Shown piece by piece: positions 1 through 14,036 of a stretch of DNA of 64,000 bases. How positions within the stretch are numbered: position 1 is the stretch's first letter; the number at the start of each line of letters is the position of its first letter. The position numbers were made by a program, and so were the translations under genes. This DNA comes from Archangium violaceum (GTDB lineage Bacteria > Myxococcota > Myxococcia > Myxococcales > Myxococcaceae): positions 11,225,501 to 11,289,500 of the forward strand of contig NZ_CP069338.1 of NCBI RefSeq assembly GCF_016859125.1, in the 5' to 3' direction. A model generated the notes under the pieces. The model was not told the DNA's origin. It saw only the letters and a program-made list of their open reading frames with translations, and did not search any database.

Positions 1-1315
<1,315 letters not shown>

Positions 1316-1336
1316 CCGGGGGGCAGGTACGCTGGA

Positions 1337-5563
<4,227 letters not shown>

Positions 5564-5651
5564 TCGAACTCCGGGGCGAGCAATCTCTGGCGGGGCGAGA
5601 TTGGGTAACGCGCAGCGGCAGCGGGAAATTTAGAGATACGGAAAGGGCAAA

Positions 5652-5680
5652 GCCGGCGCACCCTTTCCGGGCACGCCGGC
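5652..5680 (-). other. Hairpin 1 in the rplL-rpoB gap (attenuator candidate)
   Basis: GCCGGCG and CGCCGGC arms, with further GCCC/GGGT pairing inside, form a strong stem on the minus-strand transcript. It is followed by TTTGCCCTTTCC. Partial termination between rplL and rpoB is known in other bacteria; that it happens here is inference. Confidence 0.5.
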
Positions 5681-5697
5681 CTGCTCATCCGGTCAGG

Positions 5698-5729
5698 AGG
5701 CGTCGGGAATTTCCCGAAACGCGACGCCT
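5698..5729 (-). other. Hairpin 2 in the rplL-rpoB gap
   Basis: An 8-base inverted repeat (aggcgtcg / cgacgcct), with an internal GGGAAATTCCC palindrome in the loop, lies 15 bases after the rplL stop. Together with the hairpin at 5652-5680 it makes two consecutive structures in a 181-base gap, suggesting a processing or attenuation site. Confidence 0.45.
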
Positions 5730-5744
5730 ACCTGAAACCAGCAA

Positions 5745-6119
5745 TTACTTGATGTCGACCTTGGCGCCAGCCGCGGTGAGCTGGTCCTTGATCTTCTTGG
5801 CGTCGTCCTTGTTGACGCCCTCCTTGACGGTCTTGGGGGCGCCCTCGACCAGGTCCTTGGCCTCCTTCAGGCCCAGACCGGTGATGGCGCGGATCTCCTT
5901 GATGACGTTGATCTTGTTCGCGCCGGCGTCGGCGAGAACGACGGTGAACTCCGTCTTCTCCTCGACAGGGGCAGCGGCGGCGGCGGCGGCGGGGCCAGCG
6001 GCCACGGCGACGGCGGCGGCGGACACGCCCCACTTGCTCTCGAGCTGCTTCACGAGCTCGGCGGCCTCCATGACGGTCAGGGAGGAGAGCTGGTCGACGA
6101 TCGCATTCAGGTCAGCCAT
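5745..6119 (-). CDS. rplL: 50S ribosomal protein L7/L12
   Basis: This is the stalk protein L7/L12, 124 residues, which recruits translation factors to the ribosome. The N-terminal dimerisation domain ([21 protein letters not shown]) is followed by an Ala-rich hinge near residues 40-55 and a C-terminal factor-binding domain ([23 protein letters not shown]). The start is the ATG at 6119, preceded by AAGGA eight bases away. An upstream in-frame ATG would add 11 residues unlike the family. It follows rplJ by 90 bases. Confidence 0.98.
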   Translation of the reverse strand: MADLNAIVDQLSSLTVMEAAELVKQLESKWGVSAAAVAVAAGPAAAAAAAPVEEKTEFTVVLADAGANKINVIKEIRAITGLGLKEAKDLVEGAPKTVKEGVNKDDAKKIKDQLTAAGAKVDIK

Positions 6120-6209
6120 TTCAATGTCCTTCTTTCGACTTCTAACGGCCATCCTTCCATCAGGAAGGAAAAGGCCAGAGGTTTGCGGTGGGTCTGCTTC
6201 TCGGTTCGG

Positions 6210-6728
6210 TTACTCGGGCTGCTTGTCCACGTTGGCCTGGAGCACGCGGGCCAGCTGGGAGCCGGGGGCCGCGATGGTCCGGACGAGCTTGCCGGCAGGC
6301 TGGTTGATCATGCCGAGCAACTGGGCGCGGAGCTCGGGCAGACCGGGCATCTTCGCCAGGGCCTTGACGCCCTCGGTGTCGACGCGGCGGCCCTGCACGG
6401 ACGCGCTACGGACCTTGATGGTCTCGAGGTCCTTGATGAAGTCCACGAGGATCTTCGCCGGAGCCACGACATCGTCGTAGCTGATGGCGATGGCCACGGG
6501 CCCCACGAAGTCGTCGGCGATGACCTCCACCGGCGTACCCTTCGCGGCGCGCCTGGCCAGCGTGTTCTTCAGGACCTTGTAGTCCACCTTGCCGTCGCGG
6601 AACTTCTTGCGCAGCTTGGTGACCGTCTCAACGTTCAGCTTGGAGAACTCAGCGACGATCGCGGTCTGGGCCCGCGAAAACTTCTCGTTGAGTTCCTTGA
6701 TGAGTTCTTCCTTCTCGCTCTTGATCAC
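6210..6728 (-). CDS. rplJ: 50S ribosomal protein L10
   Basis: L10, 172 residues, anchors the L7/L12 dimers to 23S rRNA. The N-terminal rRNA-binding domain carries LVKxxL-like features (AIVAEFSKLNVETVTKLRKK, YKVLKNTLARRA). The C-terminal helix that binds L12 ends the protein. The start is GTG at 6728 with GGAGGTGA upstream; no ATG fits as well. It is followed by rplL, and in most bacteria the L10-L12 complex represses this pair through the leader upstream. Confidence 0.98.
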   Translation of the reverse strand: MIKSEKEELIKELNEKFSRAQTAIVAEFSKLNVETVTKLRKKFRDGKVDYKVLKNTLARRAAKGTPVEVIADDFVGPVAIAISYDDVVAPAKILVDFIKDLETIKVRSASVQGRRVDTEGVKALAKMPGLPELRAQLLGMINQPAGKLVRTIAAPGSQLARVLQANVDKQPE

Positions 6729-7013
6729 TTGGTTTCACCTCCTTACGACACCCACCCGAAGGCGGGCTGGATTACCTGGGCCACGCAAGTGGCAGAGCGA
6801 GAGGAGCCCCGAGAGGCACCACACCGCACCTCCAGTCTCGGCAGGGCGACTCTAGGAGTCGTTTGAACCCGAGGGAGTTCCCATGTCTCCGACCGGTTGT
6901 CCGGTTGCCAACGGAGGGCACGAGCACCACCTTGGGTCCCTGCTGTCTGGGACCAGGGATGTTCGAGGCGCCGTGTCTCATCGACGTGGCGCCTCAATTG
7001 CAAAAGCCGGGGC

Positions 7014-7042
7014 GCTATACCCGCGGCTTCGCAAAAGGTCCA
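7014..7042 (-). promoter_or_regulatory. Possible promoter for rplJ-rplL
   Basis: On the minus strand, TGGACC (7042-7037) and TATAGC (7019-7014) are separated by exactly 17 bases, each matching the sigma-70 consensus at 4 of 6 positions. It lies after the hairpin that could end rplKA transcription and before the rplJ leader. Confidence 0.35.
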
Positions 7043-7075
7043 GCAAATTTTGACGGCGGACGTCAAACAGACGAC

Positions 7076-7107
7076 GGGGGGGGCCTCCATGCGTGAGGCC
7101 TCCCCCC
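7076..7107 (-). terminator. GC-rich hairpin after rplA (attenuator or terminator)
   Basis: Arms gggggg-ggcctc and gaggcc-t-cccccc form a 12-base stem with one bulge, about 35 bases after the rplA stop. There is no clear U-tract on the minus strand, so it may pause or attenuate rather than fully terminate. Confidence 0.45.
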
Positions 7108-7142
7108 GGCCATAACCGACGAACCCCCTGCCCTACTCCTGA

Positions 7143-7856
7143 CTACCGGTGACGGGCGAGGATCTCAGTGGTGTCGAGCTTGATGCCCGGGCTCATGGTG
7201 GCGGAGATGGCCACGCCCTTGAGGTAGACGCCCTTGGCGGTGGCCGGCTTGAGCTTCATCACCAGGTCCACCAGGGTGTTGAAGTTCTCCTGGAGCTTCT
7301 CCGGAGCGAAGGAGGTCTTGCCGAGCTTGGCGTGGACGATGCCCGCCTTCTCGGCGCGGAACTCCACCTTACCGCCCTTGGCATCCCGGACGGCCTTGGC
7401 CACGTCCATGGTCACCGTGCCCACCTTGGGGTTGGGCATGAGGCCGCGGGGACCGAGCACCTTACCAAGCCGGCCGACCACGCCCATCATGTCCGGGGTT
7501 GCGATGACGGTGTCGAACTCGAGGAAGCCACCCTCGATCCGCTTGGCCAGGTCGTCGCCGCCGACCACGTCGGCGCCGGCCCCCTCGGCCTCGGTGGCGC
7601 GCTCGCCCTTGGCGAACACGGCCACGCGCACCGTGGCACCGGTGCCGTGCGGGAGGACCACGGCGCCACGGACCATCTGGTCCGCGTGCTTCGGGTCCAC
7701 GCCGAGGTTGAGCGCCACCTCGACGGTCTGGTCGAACTTGGTGCCGCGCAGGCCCGAGGTCTCCTTCAGGAGCTGGAAGCCATCGGCGATGCTGTAGCGC
7801 TTGTTGCGGTCCACCTTCGTGGCGGCGGCGCGAAACTTCTTACCGGTCTGAGGCAT
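7143..7856 (-). CDS. rplA: 50S ribosomal protein L1
   Basis: L1, 237 residues, forms the ribosomal L1 stalk that moves E-site tRNA and is usually the repressor of its own operon. The N-terminal segment ([14 protein letters not shown]) and the conserved [21 protein letters not shown] loop near residue 125-145 are clear, as is the C-terminal [18 protein letters not shown]. The start ATG at 7856 has GAGGA nine bases upstream. It directly follows rplK with a 40-base gap. Confidence 0.98.
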   Translation of the reverse strand: MPQTGKKFRAAATKVDRNKRYSIADGFQLLKETSGLRGTKFDQTVEVALNLGVDPKHADQMVRGAVVLPHGTGATVRVAVFAKGERATEAEGAGADVVGGDDLAKRIEGGFLEFDTVIATPDMMGVVGRLGKVLGPRGLMPNPKVGTVTMDVAKAVRDAKGGKVEFRAEKAGIVHAKLGKTSFAPEKLQENFNTLVDLVMKLKPATAKGVYLKGVAISATMSPGIKLDTTEILARHR

Positions 7857-7896
7857 GTTGAAAATCCTCTTCTAGAAAAGGTGAAGGTGGAGAAGG

Positions 7897-8340
7897 TCAG
7901 ACGACGTCGATGCCCATGGAACGCGCGGTGCCCGCGATGGTGCGCATGGCGGCGTCCAGGGAACCAGCGGTCGTATCCTCGATCTTCTTCCGGGCGATCT
8001 CCTCGAGCTGCTTCTGGGTGATCTGCCCCACCTTCTCCTTGCCCGGCTTCTTGGCGCCCGAGCCCTTCTTCTTCTCGGTGTGCAGGCCCGCCGCCTTCTT
8101 GATGAGGACGGCGGCCGGCGGGGTCTTCAGGATGAAGGTGAAGGAACGGTCCTGATACACGGTGATGATCACCGGGATGATCAGACCTTCCTTGGCCTCC
8201 GCCTGGGTCTTGGCGTTGAACTGCTTGCAGAACTCCATGATGTTCACGCCCTGCTGACCGAGCGCGGGGCCGATCGGCGGAGCGGGGTTCGCCTTGCCGG
8301 CGGGGATCTGCAGCTTGACCTGACCTGTGACCTTCTTCAT
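7897..8340 (-). CDS. rplK: 50S ribosomal protein L11
   Basis: L11, 147 residues, is part of the GTPase-associated centre of the large subunit. The N-terminal domain shows [18 protein letters not shown] and [12 protein letters not shown]; the C-terminal rRNA-binding domain shows [19 protein letters not shown]. The start ATG at 8340 gives the family's standard N-terminus ([15 protein letters not shown]). A longer in-frame form from 8403 would add 21 unrelated residues and is rejected. A hairpin-prone 102-base gap (CCCTGG...CCAGGG) separates it from nusG. Confidence 0.98.
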   Translation of the reverse strand: MKKVTGQVKLQIPAGKANPAPPIGPALGQQGVNIMEFCKQFNAKTQAEAKEGLIIPVIITVYQDRSFTFILKTPPAAVLIKKAAGLHTEKKKGSGAKKPGKEKVGQITQKQLEEIARKKIEDTTAGSLDAAMRTIAGTARSMGIDVV

Positions 8341-8442
8341 CTGCTGACAACTGCCTTTCGAAATGGTGGTTCCCACGGGCCGCTTGACGGGCGACCCTCC
8401 CACCCTGGGTATCCCCGAGCGCTCGTGCGCCAGGGAAGACTG

Positions 8443-8985
8443 CTAGCCGGTGGTCTTCTCCACCTGCATGAAATCGAGCTCCACGGGAGTCGCGCGACCG
8501 AAGATGCTCACGAGCACCTTCACGCGACCCTTCTCCGCGTTGACCTCTTCCACCGTGCCGTTGAAGTTGGCGAAGGGGCCATCGATGACCCGGACGGTGT
8601 CGCCGTCGGAGAACTGCACCTTGGGCTTGGGCTTGAGCGTGCCCTCGGAGATCTGCGAGGTGAGCCGTGCCACCTCCGCGTCCGAGATGGGCGTGGGCTG
8701 CTGGTTCTGCGCCGCACCGGGGAAACCGGTGATCTTCGGCGTGTTCTTCACCAGGTGCCAGGAGCGGTCATTCAGCTCCATCTGCACGAAGATGTAACCT
8801 GGGAAGAACTTGCGCCGGGACGTCTTCTTCTCGCCCTTCACCATCTCGACGACCTGTTCCATGGGAATCAGGATTTCGCCGAACAGGTCCTGCAACCCCT
8901 CGAGCCGGATCCGCTCCTCCAGGCTCTTCTTCGCCTGGTTCTCGAAGTTCGAGTAGGTGTGGACCACGTACCATTTCATCGCCAT
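8443..8985 (-). CDS. nusG: Transcription termination/antitermination protein NusG
   Basis: NusG, 180 residues, binds RNA polymerase and couples it to Rho or the ribosome. The NGN domain covers about residues 3-110 ([34 protein letters not shown]) and the KOW domain the C-terminus ([21 protein letters not shown]). The ATG at 8985 overlaps the TAA of secE by one base (TAATG), with GGAAG in front, so the two are probably translationally coupled. An alternative ATG lies two codons later at 8979. Confidence 0.97.
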   Translation of the reverse strand: MAMKWYVVHTYSNFENQAKKSLEERIRLEGLQDLFGEILIPMEQVVEMVKGEKKTSRRKFFPGYIFVQMELNDRSWHLVKNTPKITGFPGAAQNQQPTPISDAEVARLTSQISEGTLKPKPKVQFSDGDTVRVIDGPFANFNGTVEEVNAEKGRVKVLVSIFGRATPVELDFMQVEKTTG

Positions 8986-9428
8986 TACAGCTTCCCCCAG
9001 ATGGCGGGTATCCACTCAACCATAAGGTTGTAGGCGAGGGTGTCGATACAGAAGAGGAGGACGGCCGCCACCACGGAGGCGACGATGACCGCCATGGTCG
9101 ACGCCTTGGTCTCCGCCCAGGACGGCCAGGTGACCTTCATCAACTCGGAGGCGACGTCCAGCGAGAGCGAATGGGTCTTAGGGTTCAGGTAGCCCCCCAC
9201 CACGATGCCCGCGGCAAGCAGGAAGCCCACCAACGTGGAGACCTGCCAGTCGACACCATCGATGATGACGGGATCGCTCCAACCCGCCCGGGCCCAGATG
9301 AGGCCACAGACGTGCTCCAGGAAGAGCGCGAAGATGAGACCCGCGATGAGGAAGAAGATGACCACGAGCCGCTTCGGATCCATGCCGGAACGGTTCGCTT
9401 GCTGGCTGGCCTCGGATGCCGCTGCCAT
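8985..9428 (-). CDS. secE: Preprotein translocase subunit SecE
   Basis: SecE, 147 residues, clamps SecY in the protein-conducting channel. It is of the long, three-helix type as in E. coli: membrane segments near residues 22-45 ([20 protein letters not shown]), 65-85 and 115-140. Before the last helix stands the conserved amphipathic motif [13 protein letters not shown]. The start ATG at 9428 begins a polar N-terminus ([17 protein letters not shown]). It follows tRNA-Trp and overlaps nusG by one base. Confidence 0.96.
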   Translation of the reverse strand: MAAASEASQQANRSGMDPKRLVVIFFLIAGLIFALFLEHVCGLIWARAGWSDPVIIDGVDWQVSTLVGFLLAAGIVVGGYLNPKTHSLSLDVASELMKVTWPSWAETKASTMAVIVASVVAAVLLFCIDTLAYNLMVEWIPAIWGKL

Positions 9429-9456
9429 GATTCCTCGCTGACTTGCTTGATGCCGG

Positions 9457-9498
9457 AAAACACAGGGACCCCCGGTACCTGGGTACCGAGGGTCCCTG
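9457..9498 (-). terminator. Strong hairpin with T-run between tRNA-Trp and secE
   Basis: Arms cagggaccc...ggtacc and ggtacc...gggtccctg (9463-9479 with 9482-9498) form a near-perfect long stem followed on the minus strand by TGTTTT. It looks like an intrinsic terminator or attenuator between tRNA-Trp and secE. It may instead mark the 3' trimming site of the tRNA precursor. Confidence 0.65.
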
Positions 9499-9510
9499 CA
9501 ACTGAACAAT

Positions 9511-9586
9511 TGGCAGGCCAGGAGGGATTCGAACCCCCAACACGCGGATTTGGAGACCGCTGCTCTACCGTTGGAGCTACTGGCCT
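9511..9586 (-). tRNA. tRNA-Trp (anticodon CCA)
   Basis: A 76-base cloverleaf with 7-base acceptor stem AGGCCAG/CTGGCCT, D arm AGCTC...GAGC, anticodon loop CTCCAAA with anticodon CCA, T arm GGGGG-TTCGAAT-CCCTC and an encoded 3' CCA. It lies between rpmG and secE, a common arrangement in bacteria. Confidence 0.97.
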
Positions 9587-9613
9587 AGAGAACACCCGAC
9601 CACAACAACAGAA

Positions 9614-9778
9614 CTAGACCTTACCTTCCTTATGGACGGTGTGCTTCCGGTCGCGGGGGCAGAACTTGCTCAGCTCGAGCTTGTCCTGGCTCTTCCGCTT
9701 GTTCTTGGTGGTGTAGTAGTTCCGCTCCTTGCACACCGTGCACTCGAGCGAAATGATGCTGCGATTACCCTTGGGCAT
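9614..9778 (-). CDS. rpmG: 50S ribosomal protein L33
   Basis: L33 is a 54-residue protein of the large subunit ([16 protein letters not shown]...). The first zinc half-site CTVC is at residues 13-16. The second half-site reads FCPRD, so the usual fourth cysteine is Asp here. The ATG at 9778 gives the family N-terminus; the Shine-Dalgarno is weak. It lies between tuf and tRNA-Trp, where L33 is found in many bacteria. Confidence 0.95.
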   Translation of the reverse strand: MPKGNRSIISLECTVCKERNYYTTKNKRKSQDKLELSKFCPRDRKHTVHKEGKV

Positions 9779-9797
9779 GACTTGAACTCGATAGACA

Positions 9798-9831
9798 CGA
9801 GGGGAAAGCTGCTTATCACAGCTCCCCCTCG
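9798..9831 (-). terminator. Hairpin between tuf and rpmG
   Basis: On the minus strand CGAGGGG-GAGCTG and CAGCTT-TCCCCTCG form a 13-base stem around loop TGATAAG, about 45 bases after the tuf stop. No strong U-tract follows, so it may be an attenuator or processing signal. Confidence 0.5.
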
Positions 9832-9874
9832 GGGTTGAGCGCCAAGAGGGGCGGACCAGGAGCCCGCCCGCTCA

Positions 9875-11065
<1,191 letters not shown>

Positions 11066-11081
11066 AACGCTCCTCGAAAAA

Positions 11082-11157
11082 TGGAGCCCTGAACCAGGAT
11101 TGAACTGGTGACCTCATCCTTACCAAGGATGCGCTCTGCCAACTGAGCTATCAGGGC
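11082..11157 (-). tRNA. tRNA-Thr (anticodon GGT)
   Basis: A 76-base tRNA with acceptor GCCCTGA/TCAGGGC, anticodon loop TTGGTAA (anticodon GGT), T loop TTCAATC, discriminator T and encoded CCA. It is the last tRNA before tuf. Confidence 0.97.
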
Positions 11158-11179
11158 TTGTATCTGCGACTACAACAAC

Positions 11180-11256
<77 letters not shown>

Positions 11257-11263
11257 ATTCCGA

Positions 11264-11347
<84 letters not shown>

Positions 11348-11435
11348 GAAACCGCTATCCTCAACTACCGTAAAACCGTTGTTTCTTCCTACTGCTTTTT
11401 TGCCCCGGGCCCTCATCCGCGGCCCCGTTCCTCTT

Positions 11436-11508
11436 GGCCGGCGGCGGGACTTGAACCCGCGACCTACTGATTACAAATCAGTTGCTCTACCGACTGAGCT
11501 ACACCGGC
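11436..11508 (-). tRNA. tRNA-Thr (anticodon TGT)
   Basis: A 73-base tRNA with acceptor GCCGGTG/CGCCGGC, anticodon loop TTTGTAA (anticodon TGT) and T arm GCGGG-TTCAAGT-CCCGC. CCA is not encoded, and the discriminator position reads C, which is unusual. It is the first gene of the tRNA-tuf transcript. Confidence 0.95.
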
Positions 11509-11589
11509 GTCCAGCAACTCCGGCTGCATCCCCTACCCCATCCGCCTCCTCGCCGGAACCGTCAACCACCCGTCCCGTCGAGGCGCGCC

Positions 11590-11618
11590 CTTTTAGAAGT
11601 CCCCGCCGTCCAAGTCAA
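11590..11618 (-). promoter_or_regulatory. Promoter of the tRNA-tuf operon
   Basis: On the minus strand TTGACT (11618-11613) and TAAAAG (11595-11590) are exactly 17 bases apart. They lie 82 bases before tRNA-Thr(TGT) and just after the rlmB stop, the right place for a strong stable-RNA promoter. Confidence 0.65.
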
Positions 11619-11637
11619 GCGGTTTGATCCGGCTGAT

Positions 11638-12480
11638 TCAACTTCCGGCACCGGGACGTGACATCCCCCGCTGCCGGGCGGCCTCGTATAGCAGAATCGC
11701 CGCGGAAACGGACGCATTCAAGGAACCGACCTGACCCAGCATTGGAATCCTGAGGCGGAAATCACAGTGCTCCAGGACTCCCTGGCGCACGCCTGCTCCC
11801 TCGGCCCCCACGACCAACGCCAATGGCCCGTCCAGCCGGGCGCCCCACAGGGGCTCGTTCGAGTGGGGATCCGCCGCAGCGATCCATACCCCGGCCTCCT
11901 TCAACTCCTCCAACGTCCGGGACAGGTTGGTCACCCTCGCGATGGGACAGTGCTCCACCGCCCCCGCCGAGGCCTTGGCCACCACTCCCGTCACCGGCAC
12001 CGCCCGATCCTTGGCGATGACCACCCCATGTGCCCCCAGCGCGTGCGCCGAGCGGACGATGGCCCCGAAGTTGTGCGGATCCTGGATGCCGTCCAGCACC
12101 ACCAACAGCGGCGGACGACCGCTCGCCTCGGCCGCCTCCAACAGGTCCGGTAGGTCCGCGTACTCGAAGCCCCGCAGCTCGGCCACCACCCCCTGGTGCA
12201 CCCCACCATCGGCCATCACCGCCAGGCGCTCCCGCGGCACCCGCTCCACCCGGATGCCCGCGTCCTTCGCGCGGCTGAAGATCTCCGCCGCCGCCTTCGC
12301 GGCGAGCTGCCCCTCGGTGATGAACAGGCGCTCCACCCGCTCCGCGTGCGCCCGGAGCGACTCGAGGACCGGGTTCACTCCGTAGACGTAGCGCTGCTCG
12401 GCGCGCTCGCGTTCACCCCCGCGCTCGCGACCCCCACGCTCCCCCCGCTCACTTCCCCTGGATGAACGCTGGCGCACCAC
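11638..12480 (-). CDS. rlmB: 23S rRNA (guanosine-2'-O-)-methyltransferase, TrmH/SpoU family
   Basis: This 280-residue SPOUT-fold methyltransferase probably methylates the ribose of a 23S rRNA guanosine (G2251 in E. coli numbering). An Arg/Glu/Gly-rich N-terminal tail (residues 1-30) precedes the substrate-binding domain (YVYGVNPVLESLRAH). The knot carries the three family motifs: NFGAIVRSA, VVGAEGAGV and GSLNASVSAAILLYE. The charged tail is longer than in E. coli RlmB and may aid RNA binding. It shares a 3-base junction with the upstream gene, so the two are probably co-transcribed. The family is certain; RlmB rather than another TrmH member is likely. Confidence 0.88.
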   Translation of the reverse strand: MVRQRSSRGSERGERGGRERGGERERAEQRYVYGVNPVLESLRAHAERVERLFITEGQLAAKAAAEIFSRAKDAGIRVERVPRERLAVMADGGVHQGVVAELRGFEYADLPDLLEAAEASGRPPLLVVLDGIQDPHNFGAIVRSAHALGAHGVVIAKDRAVPVTGVVAKASAGAVEHCPIARVTNLSRTLEELKEAGVWIAAADPHSNEPLWGARLDGPLALVVGAEGAGVRQGVLEHCDFRLRIPMLGQVGSLNASVSAAILLYEAARQRGMSRPGAGS

Positions 12481-12483
12481 GGG

Positions 12484-12933
12484 CTAGAGGACCTCGACGG
12501 GCAGGGAGAACGTCTTCTGCTGCCGGGCACAGAGCTGCTCCGAGCAGATGAAGAAGGTGAGCTTCGCCTCCAGCGTGCCCTTGCCGGCCGCCGTGGCCTT
12601 GAACGGTACCTCGAAGCGCGGGTCCACGAACTGCTGCCCCGCCGCCTTCTTCGTCACCGAATCCTTCAGCGCCAGCTTCTCCTGGGTGGGCGTCAGTTGC
12701 GTTCCCTTGAGCTCCAGCTTCAGCGGCGCCTCGTCCGACACATGCGCCCCCTGCTTGCTCTTGATGGACAGCACGAACATGCCCTGCTCTCCCGCCTTCA
12801 CCTTCGTGGAGGTCCCCTCCGTGCTCACCTCGTAGAGGGTCGTGGGGTCCACCTGGCCCTCGGCGTGGGCGTGGGTGCAGGCGAGAGCCACCACCGCGGC
12901 GGCCAGGGAGGTGATGCGTCGGACGTGCAGCAT
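12484..12933 (-). CDS. Secreted protein with DsbD N-terminal-like domain
   Basis: A 149-residue protein with a signal peptide (MLHVRRITSLAAAVVALACTHAHA). The mature part ends in FFICSEQLCARQQKTFSLPVEV. A Cys pair spaced C-x4-C before a beta-strand resembles the N-terminal periplasmic domain of DsbD, which passes electrons to thiol oxidoreductases. That is a family-level resemblance judged by eye. It lies 3 bases before rlmB. It could be an electron acceptor in the periplasm without its own membrane domain; no DsbD membrane part is nearby. Confidence 0.6.
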   Translation of the reverse strand: MLHVRRITSLAAAVVALACTHAHAEGQVDPTTLYEVSTEGTSTKVKAGEQGMFVLSIKSKQGAHVSDEAPLKLELKGTQLTPTQEKLALKDSVTKKAAGQQFVDPRFEVPFKATAAGKGTLEAKLTFFICSEQLCARQQKTFSLPVEVL

Positions 12934-13007
12934 GGTTCGTTCTCCTCTGCAGAGTCAGCGGCCTCCCTATATCACCGCCCCTCCGCCCCCCGGCGTCCTC
13001 TTTCTTC

Positions 13008-13970
13008 TCACGCCTCGCCCGCGCTGGCCTTGGCAGCCCGCTTGCGCCGGGAGGGAATCATCGGCTCGGGCTCGGGCAGGCCCACCCTCGGTCCCCCAGC
13101 CGCCAGCTCCTCGGCTCGCTGGATGATGATGCTGGCCAGGTCCAACCCCGTGGCCGCCTCCATCTCCGGGAGCGCCGGCGAGCTGTTGACCTCGAACACC
13201 TTCGGCTTCCCCTCCGGCACGGCCAGCAGGTCCACCGCCGCCACTTCCAGCCCCACCAGCGAGGCCGTCTTCTCCGCCGCCAGGCGCTGGGGCTCCGTCA
13301 GCTCGATGCCCTCCAGACGCGCGCCCCGGTTCAGTGTGTAGGAGAGGCGTCCGAACCTGGGCCGGCGCCGCACGGCCGCCACCGCATGGCCTCCCACCAC
13401 CAACACCCGCACGTCCTGCCCGGTGTTCTGCACGTACTGCTGGACGACCAGGTTGTGCCCCAGCCCCAAAATGGCCTCGAGAGCCGCCTCCAACGACTGG
13501 AGGCTCTCGCACACCATCACCCCGTGCTTCTCCTGGCCCTGCAGCAGTTTCACCAGCACCGGCACGCCGCCCACCAGGCCCACCATGGCCTTCAGGTCCG
13601 CCGCGTCACGCGCCATCACCGTCGCCGGAATGTCGATGCCGTGCGCCGACAACAACTGCAGCGAGCGCAGCTTGTTGCGTGACTCGGCGATCGCCCGCGC
13701 CGTGTTCACCAGTGGAACCCCGCACATGGCGAACTGGTTCACCACCGCCAGGCCGTAGTTGTTGATGGACTGCGCGATGCGCGGGATGACCACGTCGCAC
13801 AGGGACAGCTTGCGGCGCCGGTAGTAGAGGTTGGCGCGCTGTCCATCCAGGTGCATCTCCACCCGGACCGGGTTGAGCACACGCACCTGGTGCCCTCTCG
13901 CGCGCCCGGCCTCGGCCAGTCGCTTGGTGGACGAAATGGAGGCGGAGCGCGAGAGGATGGTGATCTTCAT
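13008..13970 (-). CDS. rimK: RimK-family alpha-L-glutamate ligase (ATP-grasp)
   Basis: A 320-residue ATP-grasp ligase. RimK enzymes add glutamate to ribosomal protein S6 or make related peptide bonds. The N-terminal domain starts MKITILSRSASISSTKRL. ATP-grasp signatures are VLVKLLQGQEKHGVMVCES, VVQQYV, DVRVLVVGG, LEVAAVDLL and KVFEVNSSPALPEME. The start at 13970 is chosen because it gives the family N-terminus; a longer form from 14006 adds 12 unrelated residues. The last 35 residues are a Pro/Lys/Ala-rich extension. The true substrate is not shown by sequence. Confidence 0.85.
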   Translation of the reverse strand: MKITILSRSASISSTKRLAEAGRARGHQVRVLNPVRVEMHLDGQRANLYYRRRKLSLCDVVIPRIAQSINNYGLAVVNQFAMCGVPLVNTARAIAESRNKLRSLQLLSAHGIDIPATVMARDAADLKAMVGLVGGVPVLVKLLQGQEKHGVMVCESLQSLEAALEAILGLGHNLVVQQYVQNTGQDVRVLVVGGHAVAAVRRRPRFGRLSYTLNRGARLEGIELTEPQRLAAEKTASLVGLEVAAVDLLAVPEGKPKVFEVNSSPALPEMEAATGLDLASIIIQRAEELAAGGPRVGLPEPEPMIPSRRKRAAKASAGEA

Positions 13971-14036
13971 GGGCGGCCAGGGCGGGCGCCGGAGACATAG
14001 CCCCACCCCTTCACCGCGTAAAGCCGCCCCTGGGGA

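Larger units (their letters stand above)
6729..7142 (-). promoter_or_regulatory. rplJ leader region (L10 leader candidate with several hairpins)
   Basis: This 414-base gap between rplA and rplJ holds no gene. In transcription order I see a GC-rich hairpin at 7107-7076, a 7-base palindrome TTTGACG/CGTCAAA at 7067-7049, a possible promoter at 7042-7014, and then leader structures: GAGGCGCC/GGCGCCTC (6995-6965) and GGTCCC/GGGACC (6954-6935). Position and structure fit an autoregulated L10 leader, a known feature of rplJL operons. I could not match the L10-binding kink-turn by eye. Confidence 0.5.

Noticed and set aside
8341-8442. L11 leader or riboswitch before rplK
   Set aside because: Only one weak long-range pairing (CCCTGG/CCAGGG) is visible; there is not enough to support a regulatory element.
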